Origin: REEB481 sp964586595
Lineage (GTDB): Bacteria; Bacteroidota; Bacteroidia; NS11-12g; UBA955
Length of the DNA: 64,000 nt
Assembly (NCBI GenBank): GCA_964586595.1
Contig: CAZPHB010000001.1
Location: 186,001 to 250,000, forward strand
Reading direction: 5' to 3'
A model generated the notes under the pieces. That model searched no databases. It was not told the DNA's origin and saw nothing but the letters and a program-made list of their open reading frames with translations. The position numbers and the translations under genes were made by a program. Positions 52,130 to 60,035 of the stretch are shown here, piece after piece (the first letter of the stretch is position 1; each line of letters opens with the position of its first letter).

Positions 52130-52137
52130 CAAAGATA
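52130..52137 (-). promoter_or_regulatory. -7 box TATCTTTG for the lolD-recQ-glycosyltransferase operon
   Basis: Perfect TAnnTTTG on the minus strand, 29 bases before the lolD ATG at 52100. The divergent sucC has its own box at 52151-52158. Confidence 0.5.
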
Positions 52138-52150
52138 TGCCAGCGCCTAT

Positions 52151-52158
52151 TAACTTCG
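52151..52158 (+). promoter_or_regulatory. -7-like box TAACTTCG for sucC
   Basis: One base off TAnnTTTG, 17 bases before the sucC ATG at 52176. Confidence 0.35.
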
Positions 52159-52175
52159 CGGCTCTAAATTCAACC

Positions 52176-53408
52176 ATGAACATACACGAGTATCAGGCCA
52201 AAGAAGTATTGAAAAAATACGGTGTGGCCATCCAGGAAGGATATGTGGCTGAAACGCCCGAACAGGCACATGAAGCAGCTTTAAAAGTTAAAGAACAATC
52301 CGGCAGCGACTGGTGTGTAGTGAAAGCCCAGATTCATGCAGGCGGTCGTGGCAAAGGCAAAATTGAAGGTACCGAACACAGAGGCGTTCAGGTGGCTAAA
52401 AATGCCGACATGGCCCGAGACATTGCACAAAACCTCCTCGGTGGAAACCTGATCACCATTCAGACCGGTGCCAAAGGAAAAATTGTAAATAAGGTATTGG
52501 TTGCTCAGGATGTTTTTTACCCCGGTGCTTCCGAACCCAAAGAATACTACATGAGTGTATTGTTGGATCGCGGAACCAAAACCAATGTCATCATTTACAC
52601 CACCGAAGGCGGTATGGACATTGAACAGGTTGCCGAAGAACATCCGGAGAAAATCTTCAAAGAGTGGGTGGATCCTAAAGTAGGCTTTCAGGCATTTCAG
52701 GCCAGAAAAATTGCCTTCAACCTGGGCCTGTCAGGAAAAGCCTTCAAGGAAATGGTCAACTTCGTTACCGCACTGTATAAAGCTTACGAAGAAACTGATT
52801 CCGCCATGTTCGAAATCAACCCGGTGTTGAAAACCAGCGACGACCGGATCATTGCCGTTGATGCCAAAGTGAACCTCGACGACAATGGCCTGTACCGCCA
52901 CCCCGACCTGTTTGGTTTGCGCGACCTTGCTGAAGAAGATCCTACAGAAGTTGAAGCCGGCAAATACAACCTGAACTTCGTGAAACTTGACGGCAACGTA
53001 GGCTGTATGGTGAACGGCGCCGGATTGGCCATGGCAACCATGGACATCATCAAACTGTCGGGTGGCGAACCTGCCAACTTCCTCGATGTGGGCGGAACTG
53101 CCAATGCCGAAACGGTAGAAGCAGGTTTCCGAATCATCATGAGCGACCCGAACGTAAAAGCGATCCTGATCAACATTTTCGGTGGCATTGTTCGTTGCGA
53201 CCGTGTGGCCAATGGTGTGGTGGAAGCGTACCGCAAAATTGGCGACATCAAAATCCCGATCATCGTGCGTTTGCAGGGAACCAATGCTGAAGAAGCCAAA
53301 AAAATCATCGATGAAAGCGGTTTGAAGGTGTACAGCGCCATCATGCTGAAAGAGGCTGCCGATTTGGTGAAAAAACTGTTGGTGGAACAAGGGAGCGCAC
53401 AGCCATAA
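52176..53408 (+). CDS. sucC: ADP-forming succinate--CoA ligase, beta subunit
   Basis: Beta subunit of the TCA-cycle enzyme that makes ATP or GTP from succinyl-CoA. The protein has 410 residues. ATP-grasp domain starts MNIHEYQAKEVLKKYGV with AQIHAGGRGKGKI; the C-terminal CoA-ligase domain has DVGGTANAETVEAGF and INIFGGIVRCD. The alpha subunit gene sucD is not next to it. mscL follows 25 bases after the stop. The start at 52176 is the usual MNIHEY start. Confidence 0.96.
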   Translation: MNIHEYQAKEVLKKYGVAIQEGYVAETPEQAHEAALKVKEQSGSDWCVVKAQIHAGGRGKGKIEGTEHRGVQVAKNADMARDIAQNLLGGNLITIQTGAKGKIVNKVLVAQDVFYPGASEPKEYYMSVLLDRGTKTNVIIYTTEGGMDIEQVAEEHPEKIFKEWVDPKVGFQAFQARKIAFNLGLSGKAFKEMVNFVTALYKAYEETDSAMFEINPVLKTSDDRIIAVDAKVNLDDNGLYRHPDLFGLRDLAEEDPTEVEAGKYNLNFVKLDGNVGCMVNGAGLAMATMDIIKLSGGEPANFLDVGGTANAETVEAGFRIIMSDPNVKAILINIFGGIVRCDRVANGVVEAYRKIGDIKIPIIVRLQGTNAEEAKKIIDESGLKVYSAIMLKEAADLVKKLLVEQGSAQP

Positions 53409-53433
53409 AAATCCTATTTTCACATCCAAAAAA

Positions 53434-53763
53434 ATGGGACTCGTATCAGAATTCAGAGAGTTTATCACCAAAGGCAGTGTGTTTGACCTGGCCGTGGGTG
53501 TGGTTATTGGTGCAGCATTCCAAAAAATTGTGGACTCGCTGGTCAGTGACATCATCATGCCGATTATTGGCATCATCACCGGCGGCATCAACTTCAGCAC
53601 CCTTTCGTTGAAGGTAGGCGAAGCCGAACTGAAATATGGAAACTTCATTCAGCAGACCATCATCTTCCTGCTTGTGGCGTTTGTTCTGTTCGTATTCATC
53701 CGCACCTATAACCGAACCAAACGAAAACTGGCGGAAGTCGTTTCCGCTGAACTGAAAAAATAA
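53434..53763 (+). CDS. mscL: Large-conductance mechanosensitive channel
   Basis: MscL opens under membrane tension and releases solutes on hypo-osmotic shock. The protein has 109 residues: amphipathic N-terminus (MGLVSEFREFITKGSVFDLAVGVVIG), pore helix TM1, periplasmic loop with GGINFSTL, TM2 near FIQQTIIFLLVAFVLF and a short basic C-terminal helix. It is shorter than E. coli MscL (136). A strong hairpin follows the stop. Confidence 0.95.
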   Translation: MGLVSEFREFITKGSVFDLAVGVVIGAAFQKIVDSLVSDIIMPIIGIITGGINFSTLSLKVGEAELKYGNFIQQTIIFLLVAFVLFVFIRTYNRTKRKLAEVVSAELKK

Positions 53764-53764
53764 C

Positions 53765-53793
53765 GAAACGGGGAGCCATAGGTTCCCCGTTTC
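53765..53793 (+). terminator. Terminator after mscL
   Basis: Stem GAAACGGGGA / TCCCCGTTTC with a 9-base loop that can pair further (GCC/GGT), followed by atttaataaat. It ends the sucC-mscL unit. Confidence 0.75.
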
Positions 53794-53875
53794 ATTTAAT
53801 AAATCCGGACCCCTGTTTGCGCATGTTCCGCGTGCTGTTCCATCGGCGGCCCCCACAGGCATCACCGAAGGTGAA

Positions 53876-53883
53876 TATCTTTG
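53876..53883 (+). promoter_or_regulatory. -7 box TATCTTTG for the DUF3078 gene
   Basis: Perfect TAnnTTTG, 6 bases before the ATG at 53890. A TTG start at 53881 would lie inside it. Confidence 0.55.
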
Positions 53884-53889
53884 CAGCGC

Positions 53890-54777
53890 ATGAACAAGCT
53901 GGCTGTATTAACGATGATGCTTGCCTCATTTACAAATGGCAAAACCGTGAAGGCAACAACAGCAAAATCGGACAGCTCCGGCTGGACCAGAAATGTAGAA
54001 TTGGGGTTCAGCGCTGCACAGGCTACCTTCTCCAGCAATTGGAAGAGCGGTGGCACCAACAACCTGAGCGTATTAACGTACGTAAACCTTAAAGGAAAAT
54101 TGAGCAGTGGCAAGCACAGCTGGGAACAAAAATTCAACCTCTTATACGGCCTCATAAAAAATCAGGGTGAAATGATGCGCAAAAGCCAGGATTTGTTGCT
54201 CATCACCAGTGATTACAACTTTGGCATTTCTCCAAAGCTGCAGGTCTTTGCCGGCGTTACCTTTCAATCGCAGGCCGACAGAGGGTTTGAGTATAAAACT
54301 GATTCATCAGGATTTCCTGTAAAAACCCTGATTTCCGGATTCATGAGCCCGGGACAGCTGATTGAAGCTTTTGGATTAAAACTTTCACCCGTGCCATTTT
54401 GGTGGGTAAAGTTCGGCCTCGGCGCTACGCGTCAAACCTTCATGCTCAATCAGCGCATTTATGAAGAAACCGGAAAAGCACTAATTTCAAATGTTCCCCG
54501 CGGACAAAAAGTCATCAACGAAGCAGGTTTGCAAATCCAAAGTGAATTAAGCAAAGACCTGAAACCAAATATTCGCATCACGGCGCGTTACCTGGGATTT
54601 GGCCCGTTCAATTATTTGGAGGGTGGTTTCGACAGTCGTTTAGACTTCATGGCCACGGCAAGACTTACAAAATTCCTGACAACAAACGTTACGGCTGTGG
54701 CTATTTTGGATAAAAACCAACACAAAAACTGGCAGCTGTCGCAGATTTTCGGCATCGGACTGGCTTACAAACGCTGA
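53890..54777 (+). CDS. DUF3078 family outer-membrane-like protein
   Basis: The protein has 295 residues. There is a signal peptide (MNKLAVLTMMLASF), then SAAQATFSSNWKSGGTNNLSVLTYVNLKGKL, the conserved opening of DUF3078, followed by alternating amphipathic strands and a short C-terminal strand ending GLAYKR. The family is restricted to Bacteroidota, its function unknown, and it is probably an outer-membrane barrel. The ATG at 53890 fits the promoter box. The YciO-type gene follows by 9 bases. Confidence 0.8.
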   Translation: MNKLAVLTMMLASFTNGKTVKATTAKSDSSGWTRNVELGFSAAQATFSSNWKSGGTNNLSVLTYVNLKGKLSSGKHSWEQKFNLLYGLIKNQGEMMRKSQDLLLITSDYNFGISPKLQVFAGVTFQSQADRGFEYKTDSSGFPVKTLISGFMSPGQLIEAFGLKLSPVPFWWVKFGLGATRQTFMLNQRIYEETGKALISNVPRGQKVINEAGLQIQSELSKDLKPNIRITARYLGFGPFNYLEGGFDSRLDFMATARLTKFLTTNVTAVAILDKNQHKNWQLSQIFGIGLAYKR

Positions 54778-54786
54778 ACGCAGAAG

Positions 54787-55398
54787 ATGGACCGGATAGA
54801 ACTACCCGAATATTACCTGGATCCAAAACTGTTGAAGTTGGTGGCCAACCGCCTGCATGCCGGCGCAGTTGTTGTTGTTCCCACCGACACGGTGTATGCC
54901 TTGGTATGCGACCCGGGCAATCAGGCTGCTGTAGAGCGGATGTGCGCGCAAGTGGGCAAAAAGGCCAACACCGCGTTGCTTTCGCTTCTGTGCCGGGATT
55001 TCAAACAGATTGCCGCCTTTACCGCGCCCATCCCACAACCGGTTTTCAGGGTGCTTCGCGCAAAGCTGCCGGGTCCATTCACCTTCATACTCAAAGCGGC
55101 TGCATCGGTAGAAAAACAATTCAACAACCGACGAAAAACCATTGGTGTGCGCATACCTGATCATCCCGTTTTGTTGGGCATTCTGGAAACATTTGGTGGT
55201 CCACTGATGGCTACTTCCCTGCACAGCGACGACCACATCATGGAATACGCGCATGATCCCGATGAAATTGCCCAAACAATGACACATCTGGCAGACCTGC
55301 TCGTGGACAGTGGACCGTGCGGCATCATACCTTCAACGGTGGTTGACTGCAGCAACGGTGAACCTGAACTGTTGCGCGAGGGCAAGGGCATTTGGTAA
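54787..55398 (+). CDS. YciO/Sua5-type threonylcarbamoyl-AMP synthase family protein
   Basis: YrdC-fold protein of 203 residues. The family opening is VVVPTDTVYALVCDP, then TIGVRIPDHPVL and PSTVVDCS. Two residues of the classical YrdC/TsaC site look different: the KRP..KPL segment reads KKANTALLSLLC, and the SxN motif reads SLH (MATSLHSDD). This is closer to YciO than to TsaC, and YciO is a poor TC-AMP synthase, so the role in tRNA t6A is uncertain. It is cotranscribed with the DUF3078 gene and convergent with the HsdR-N-like gene, with 5 bases between stops. Confidence 0.8.
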   Translation: MDRIELPEYYLDPKLLKLVANRLHAGAVVVVPTDTVYALVCDPGNQAAVERMCAQVGKKANTALLSLLCRDFKQIAAFTAPIPQPVFRVLRAKLPGPFTFILKAAASVEKQFNNRRKTIGVRIPDHPVLLGILETFGGPLMATSLHSDDHIMEYAHDPDEIAQTMTHLADLLVDSGPCGIIPSTVVDCSNGEPELLREGKGIW

Positions 55399-55403
55399 AC
55401 ACC

Positions 55404-55841
55404 TTACCAGGATTCCGGCCCGGGAAGCTCATCCAATTCACTTGGCATGGCCGTCTTCATGCTCCAAAGCCTGTTTTCTACCCCATTGGTCAACCATAAA
55501 AACCGAACACCTGCTTCCATGTTGTATTTCAATGCCTGTTCGACCACTTTCTGGTTGATGGGAATATGAGGCGCCTTGCACTCAACCAGAATAATAGGCT
55601 CGGCTTGTCTGTTCATCACAAGAACATCCGTACGGCGCTTCAATCCATTCAGGAGCAAAGCGCGTTCCAGGGCAATCCATCCTTCGGGAACTTTAAATTC
55701 GTCAAGCAACCAGAATACCACATGTTGCCGCACCCATTCTTCCGGAGTGAGGGCTACATATTTTTTTCTGATTCTGTCAAAAATATAGTTTTTTTGCCCC
55801 TGACTGCGCAGCTGGAACGTATAGGCCGGAAAGCTCAGCAT
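55404..55841 (-). CDS. Stand-alone type I restriction enzyme R-subunit N-terminal-like protein
   Basis: The protein has 145 residues. It has the HSDR_N_2-type fold: a PD-(D/E)xK nuclease core with the TDVLVM aspartate and the VECKAP pair, preceded by IRKKYVALTPEEWVRQH. Restriction R subunits carry this as an N-terminal part; here the gene ends after it. No hsdM, hsdS or helicase is near, so this is not a restriction system. The ATG at 55841 (MLSFPAYTFQL) agrees with the family start; TTG at 55853 is also in frame. It is divergent from holA with 20 bases between starts. Confidence 0.75.
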   Translation of the reverse strand: MLSFPAYTFQLRSQGQKNYIFDRIRKKYVALTPEEWVRQHVVFWLLDEFKVPEGWIALERALLLNGLKRRTDVLVMNRQAEPIILVECKAPHIPINQKVVEQALKYNMEAGVRFLWLTNGVENRLWSMKTAMPSELDELPGPESW

Positions 55842-55861
55842 TAACCTCCGCAATTTAGTCG

Positions 55862-56884
55862 ATGAGTACCATACCGGTGTTCCAAGTTTATGAGAAAATC
55901 CTCGCGGACATCCAAAAACGCGCGTTTGAACCGGTGTACCTGCTGCAAGGGAAAGAGCCGTTTTTTATAGATAAAATTACCGAAGCGCTGGAAGCAACCG
56001 TACTGCAAGAGCACGAAAAAAGCTTCAACCAAACCATTTTCTACGGAAAAGAAACCAATACCATGAACCTGCTGATGGCGGCACGCAGGTATCCAATGGG
56101 CGCTACACATCAGTTGATTGTGGTGAAGGAAGCCCAGCACCTGCAGGACCTCGAAAAGCTTGAAGCGTACCTGGAAGCACCACAACCTTCCACCATTCTG
56201 GTTTTGTGCATTAAATCTGAAAAAAAGCTGGACAAGCGCACCAAGCTGGCAAAGTTGTTCGGGAAATACTGCATCTTCGACTCAGACCCTCTGAAGGATT
56301 TCCAGATGAAACGATGGCTGGACAACTGGACCAGAACCCAGGGAAAAACCTTGGATGCACTGGCTGCAGAAATGGTTACCGATTATCTGGGTACAGATTT
56401 GAGTTTGGTGGTGAATGAATTGAGCAAGCTGTTTATCAATGTTAAAGATGCCTACATCAGCGCACGACACATTCAGGAACATATTGGACTGAGTAAAGAA
56501 TTCAACGTTTTTGAATTGCAAAAAGCACTGGGCGCCAGGAACTTTAACAAATCGATTCAGATAGCCCACCACCTAAGTTCTGACATGAGTGGGAGGAACC
56601 ACAGCAGCGTGTTGCTCGGAGCGCTGGTGCAGTATTTCAACAAAGTGCTGCTCACGCATGGACACAAAGCCAAAGACAAAGATGCGCTGGCGAAAATCCT
56701 GGAAGTACATCCATTTTTTGTGCAGGAATACCTTGCCGCAGCCGGTAAATACAGTCCGGCGGCTATTGAGAAGGTGCTCGGCTACCTCAAATACTTCGAC
56801 CTCAGGTTTAAGGGAGTAAACAAGGGCGGTGCTTCAGACAATCAATTGTTCGTGGAACTCATTGTAAACATTCTGAAAAACTGA
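55862..56884 (+). CDS. holA: DNA polymerase III subunit delta
   Basis: HolA is the clamp-loader subunit that opens the sliding clamp. The protein has 340 residues; domain layout as in delta: N-terminal AAA+-like domain without a working Walker A (VYLLQGKEPFFIDKI), the middle helices, and the collar domain with IQIAHHLSSDMSGRNHSSVLLGALVQYFNK. It is divergent from the HsdR-N-like gene. The T9SS Asp-box gene starts 70 bases after the stop. Confidence 0.93.
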   Translation: MSTIPVFQVYEKILADIQKRAFEPVYLLQGKEPFFIDKITEALEATVLQEHEKSFNQTIFYGKETNTMNLLMAARRYPMGATHQLIVVKEAQHLQDLEKLEAYLEAPQPSTILVLCIKSEKKLDKRTKLAKLFGKYCIFDSDPLKDFQMKRWLDNWTRTQGKTLDALAAEMVTDYLGTDLSLVVNELSKLFINVKDAYISARHIQEHIGLSKEFNVFELQKALGARNFNKSIQIAHHLSSDMSGRNHSSVLLGALVQYFNKVLLTHGHKAKDKDALAKILEVHPFFVQEYLAAAGKYSPAAIEKVLGYLKYFDLRFKGVNKGGASDNQLFVELIVNILKN

Positions 56885-56954
56885 ATCTTTGGGGTCCATC
56901 AATATTTTATCACTATTGTTTAATTTGCACGTCACATCTGATACACATCATACC

Positions 56955-58907
56955 ATGAAGAAACACATACCATTAACCATGTTGTTCCTGGGTGCCTGTG
57001 GCCTAACCGCTCAGGTTCCTTTTGGAAACGTTCGTGTGGGAAACCCCTCTGGACCCGCAGTGAAATCCACTTTTTACGTTACTTCTGATCGGGCCGCTGC
57101 CGGTGCAGTGTACAGTTCCGGAAAAACCAATAAAAATCAGGAATACCTGCTGCGCAGGGGAATTGTTCCTTACGACTTTGTGGAAATAGGCAGCACCTGG
57201 TATGACCTGCAGTCAAATGCTTCTGTAGGCAACAGGGTAGTGCTTTATCCTGATGGAAGCGTTTCAGCAACATGGACCACTAGTGCCGATGAAGGATCTT
57301 CCAGCTTTCCAAATCGCGGCAGCGGTTTCAACCATTACAATAAAACAACATGGGGGCCTTCTAAAGCCGACCGTATTGAAACTGCCCGCCTCGGCTGGCC
57401 AAGCATTGGCGTGCTGTCTGACGGTACCGAATGGATTATGGCCCATGATGCTGCCCTTGGCGGCTTCGTGCTTTCAAAAAACGGAGGCAAAGGCCAGACA
57501 AACTGGACCGGAACTGCTGTATTGAAAGAGAATAACCTGCGCCCACTGTGGGGACGTGCCACTTCTTCAGGCAACTACATCCACGCCATTTATACGTATG
57601 CCGACAGCTCACAGCCCGGTGAACCACGCGCCCCAACACGCAATGGTGTTCTGGCACCCATGGTGTACAGCCGCTCTACCGATGGTGGTATGACCTGGGA
57701 CCAGCAAGCCGTGATGCTGCCCGGTTTTGATACCAGCCGCATTACTAATGGCGGTGGCGATCAATATGCCATTGCCTGCCGCGATTCAATAGTGGCCATC
57801 ATATTCGGCGGTTTGGCCGATGACGTTTCTGTTTGGAAATCAACCAATAACGGAACCGACTGGACCAAAATGATTGCGGATTCTTTCAAATACGCGCCAT
57901 ATAATTCAACCAAACTGATGCTCGACACTCCGTTTACAAACGACGGAACTGTGCAGGTGTTGATTGACCGCAATGGCCAGGTTCATGCCTTCTGGGCAGG
58001 CAGCCGCATGCTCGACGACGACAATACCGATCAGTCGTTCTCTTTCTTCCCCGGTTTCCAGTTTATTGGTTACTGGAATGAGAACACCAAGCAGAGTCAA
58101 ATCATCGCCTCCGGTGCCGCTTTTGACCGCGACGGTGACAATGCTAACGCGCTCAGCGCTGCAACTACCGCGTTCCTGAGCAATGGCCAGGTTCCTTCTA
58201 CCCTGAATACCGTAGCGCGCCTGGGCAATACTTCTGCCATGAGGCAACCTTCTCCAACCATCGATGCCGCAGGTAACATCTACGTAACTTTCTCTGTGCC
58301 GATTGAAGGTGACCTGAGTGATCTTGATGCGAACTACCGCGACATCGGACTGGTTTATTCTACCGATGGAGGCGCTACCTGGAAAACCGGCCAAAACCTG
58401 ACCCAGACCATGATGGTTGAGGACGACTTCGCCAGTGTTGCTCCAGATGCCGACGACTTCGTGCACATGGTATGGCAACGCGACGGAATCCCCGGAACAA
58501 ACCTGCAGAACAACTCTACATCTACCAACAACCATGAGCCTGTGAAAAACCAGATCATGTATGCAGCCATCCCAACTGCCAAGATCTTGTCTGATGCCAT
58601 TGGACATCAGTGGGGTCTGGGCGTGAACAAAATGAACCAGCCTGCAGAAGTATTTGTGGTTTCTCAGAACTATCCTAACCCATTCAGCAGCAAATCTGAA
58701 GTACTGGTGTTCATGGATGAACCAGGCACCCTGAAGGTGGACATCATCACCCTTGATGGTAAAGTTGTTCGCAGCAGCAGCCAGAAAATGATTTCCCGCG
58801 GAAACCAAATCGTTCAACTGGACGGAACCGGTTTGAATGCAGGCATGTACCTGTATCGTTTCACTGCCGGCAAGAACGTGGTGACCAAGAAAATGACCAT
58901 TCAATAA
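56955..58907 (+). CDS. Secreted Asp-box (sialidase-like) protein with T9SS tail
   Basis: The protein has 650 residues. There is a signal peptide (MKKHIPLTMLFLGACGLTAQ), then a propeller-like body with Asp-box/BNR repeats: SRSTDGGMTW, KSTNNGTDW and YSTDGGATW. The last 80 residues form a type A T9SS domain (NYPNPFSSKSEV opening, YLYRFTAGKNVVTKKMTIQ ending). The sialidase catalytic residues are not recognised, so it may be a structural or binding propeller and not a glycosidase. The ATG at 56955 gives the signal peptide; a TTAATTTG element (56920-56927) lies 27 bases upstream, one base off TAnnTTTG. A terminator follows. Confidence 0.85.
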   Translation: MKKHIPLTMLFLGACGLTAQVPFGNVRVGNPSGPAVKSTFYVTSDRAAAGAVYSSGKTNKNQEYLLRRGIVPYDFVEIGSTWYDLQSNASVGNRVVLYPDGSVSATWTTSADEGSSSFPNRGSGFNHYNKTTWGPSKADRIETARLGWPSIGVLSDGTEWIMAHDAALGGFVLSKNGGKGQTNWTGTAVLKENNLRPLWGRATSSGNYIHAIYTYADSSQPGEPRAPTRNGVLAPMVYSRSTDGGMTWDQQAVMLPGFDTSRITNGGGDQYAIACRDSIVAIIFGGLADDVSVWKSTNNGTDWTKMIADSFKYAPYNSTKLMLDTPFTNDGTVQVLIDRNGQVHAFWAGSRMLDDDNTDQSFSFFPGFQFIGYWNENTKQSQIIASGAAFDRDGDNANALSAATTAFLSNGQVPSTLNTVARLGNTSAMRQPSPTIDAAGNIYVTFSVPIEGDLSDLDANYRDIGLVYSTDGGATWKTGQNLTQTMMVEDDFASVAPDADDFVHMVWQRDGIPGTNLQNNSTSTNNHEPVKNQIMYAAIPTAKILSDAIGHQWGLGVNKMNQPAEVFVVSQNYPNPFSSKSEVLVFMDEPGTLKVDIITLDGKVVRSSSQKMISRGNQIVQLDGTGLNAGMYLYRFTAGKNVVTKKMTIQ

Positions 58908-58930
58908 TCAACACCAACCCAAAAACAAAA

Positions 58931-58950
58931 AGCCTCGATAAATCGGGGCT
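58931..58950. terminator. Bidirectional terminator
   Basis: Stem AGCCTCGA / TCGGGGCT (one G-T pair), loop TAAA, flanked by A-rich upstream and TTTTTGTTTTT downstream sequence. It lies between convergent genes ending at 58907 and 58959. Confidence 0.85.
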
Positions 58951-58958
58951 TTTTGTTT

Positions 58959-60008
58959 TTATGTGTTCCAATACAGCACGGGATCTGTTTCCGGATGCAC
59001 CGGTTTTCCCTGCAACATACAGGCAATCAACTCCTTCACCAGTAAAGGTCCCATAGATGCACCCTTACTTCCCCAACCATTGCAGATGTAAAGCTGACGA
59101 TGCTCCGGATGTGGCCCCATGTACGGGCGGCGGCGCCCAACAGTTGGCCTCACTGCCGTTTCATGAGCAAGAATTTCATAGGATAAAGACTGAGGCAATA
59201 ACTCGCTGAGTTGCTGCAATAAGGTTGCCCTGCCGGATTCCGTGGGTTCCGGAATCAGGTTCTTCCAGTCATAAGTAGAACCAATACGGAATACGCCCGA
59301 ACCAAGTGGAATGGAAAAAACCTTCTTTTTTACGATGTATGAAGGAAGTCCGGAAGGATCCGACAAACGGATGCTCAGCAATTCACCACGCGTAAGGTGA
59401 AAAGGTAAAGATTCCAGTGGTTGTTGTTCATAGGCAAATGCACCCTGAGCAAAAACCACATACTTGGCTTTGATGTCGCGCCAAAACCAATAGCCCTGTT
59501 CAAAATGGAGCGCGTTCCAAAGAACGGCTTCGTTACTGAAACGCCCCTGCCCAGTCCACAATGCGCGATGATACCTACATAAAGCAGCCATATCCAATCG
59601 GCCGGACTGACGTGTCAAGGCTCCGCTTCGGCCATGCAATTCCGGAAGTTCTTCCATCCATTCCAGCCACTGCGGGCCTAATTGTTCCGCGGCGCGTGTC
59701 CAGTGTTGTCGATCTTGAGCCGTATCTGCCAAAAACGCCATGGGCATGGCATGAAAAAACACCTGACCTGTTGCTGCTTCCAGTGCACGGTAGTAATGCG
59801 CTGAAGCTGGAAACAGTTCCGCAGCACGCCAGGTTAATCCGCCGGTTCTTGGCACCAAAGGATGCATCAGCCCGGCAGCAACCCGAGAAGATGTGGGCGA
59901 GATCTCCGGATCTGCAACATGCACTTCCAGGCCTTGCAGCAACAGTTCACGGGCAAGGAGTGTGCCGGCAATCCCTTGGCCGGCCACCAAAACATCAACG
60001 CAGGCCAT
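58959..60008 (-). CDS. FAD-dependent oxidoreductase, DadA/MnmC2-like
   Basis: The protein has 349 residues. FAD motif VLVAGQGIAGTLLARELL at the N-terminus; AAGLMHP in the first 50 residues; the C-terminal closure is AVRPTVGRRRPYMGPHPEH followed by LYICNGWGSKGASMGP. This closure resembles the FAD oxidase half of MnmC (MnmC2) and glycine oxidases. MnmC2 removes the carboxymethyl group from cmnm5U34 and gives the substrate of MnmD, whose gene is at 36488. The link is inference; an amino-acid oxidase is the alternative. A -7-like GAGATTTG lies 5 bases before the ATG on the minus strand. Confidence 0.8.
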   Translation of the reverse strand: MACVDVLVAGQGIAGTLLARELLLQGLEVHVADPEISPTSSRVAAGLMHPLVPRTGGLTWRAAELFPASAHYYRALEAATGQVFFHAMPMAFLADTAQDRQHWTRAAEQLGPQWLEWMEELPELHGRSGALTRQSGRLDMAALCRYHRALWTGQGRFSNEAVLWNALHFEQGYWFWRDIKAKYVVFAQGAFAYEQQPLESLPFHLTRGELLSIRLSDPSGLPSYIVKKKVFSIPLGSGVFRIGSTYDWKNLIPEPTESGRATLLQQLSELLPQSLSYEILAHETAVRPTVGRRRPYMGPHPEHRQLYICNGWGSKGASMGPLLVKELIACMLQGKPVHPETDPVLYWNT

Positions 60009-60022
60009 GAAGGCAAATCTCC

Positions 60023-60030
60023 TATTTTTG
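60023..60030 (+). promoter_or_regulatory. -7 box TATTTTTG for the PorT-like gene
   Basis: Perfect TAnnTTTG, 5 bases before the ATG at 60036. A divergent -7-like box (GAGATTTG on the minus strand, 60014-60021) lies one base away. Confidence 0.55.
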
Positions 60031-60035
60031 TTCTG

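Noticed and set aside
55404..55841. Type I restriction system
   Set aside because: Only the R-subunit N-terminal module is present, with no hsdM, hsdS or helicase; the family is a stand-alone one.
57906..58904. Minus-strand open frame (332 codons) opposite the Asp-box gene
   Set aside because: Antisense to a protein with signal peptide, Asp-boxes and T9SS tail.
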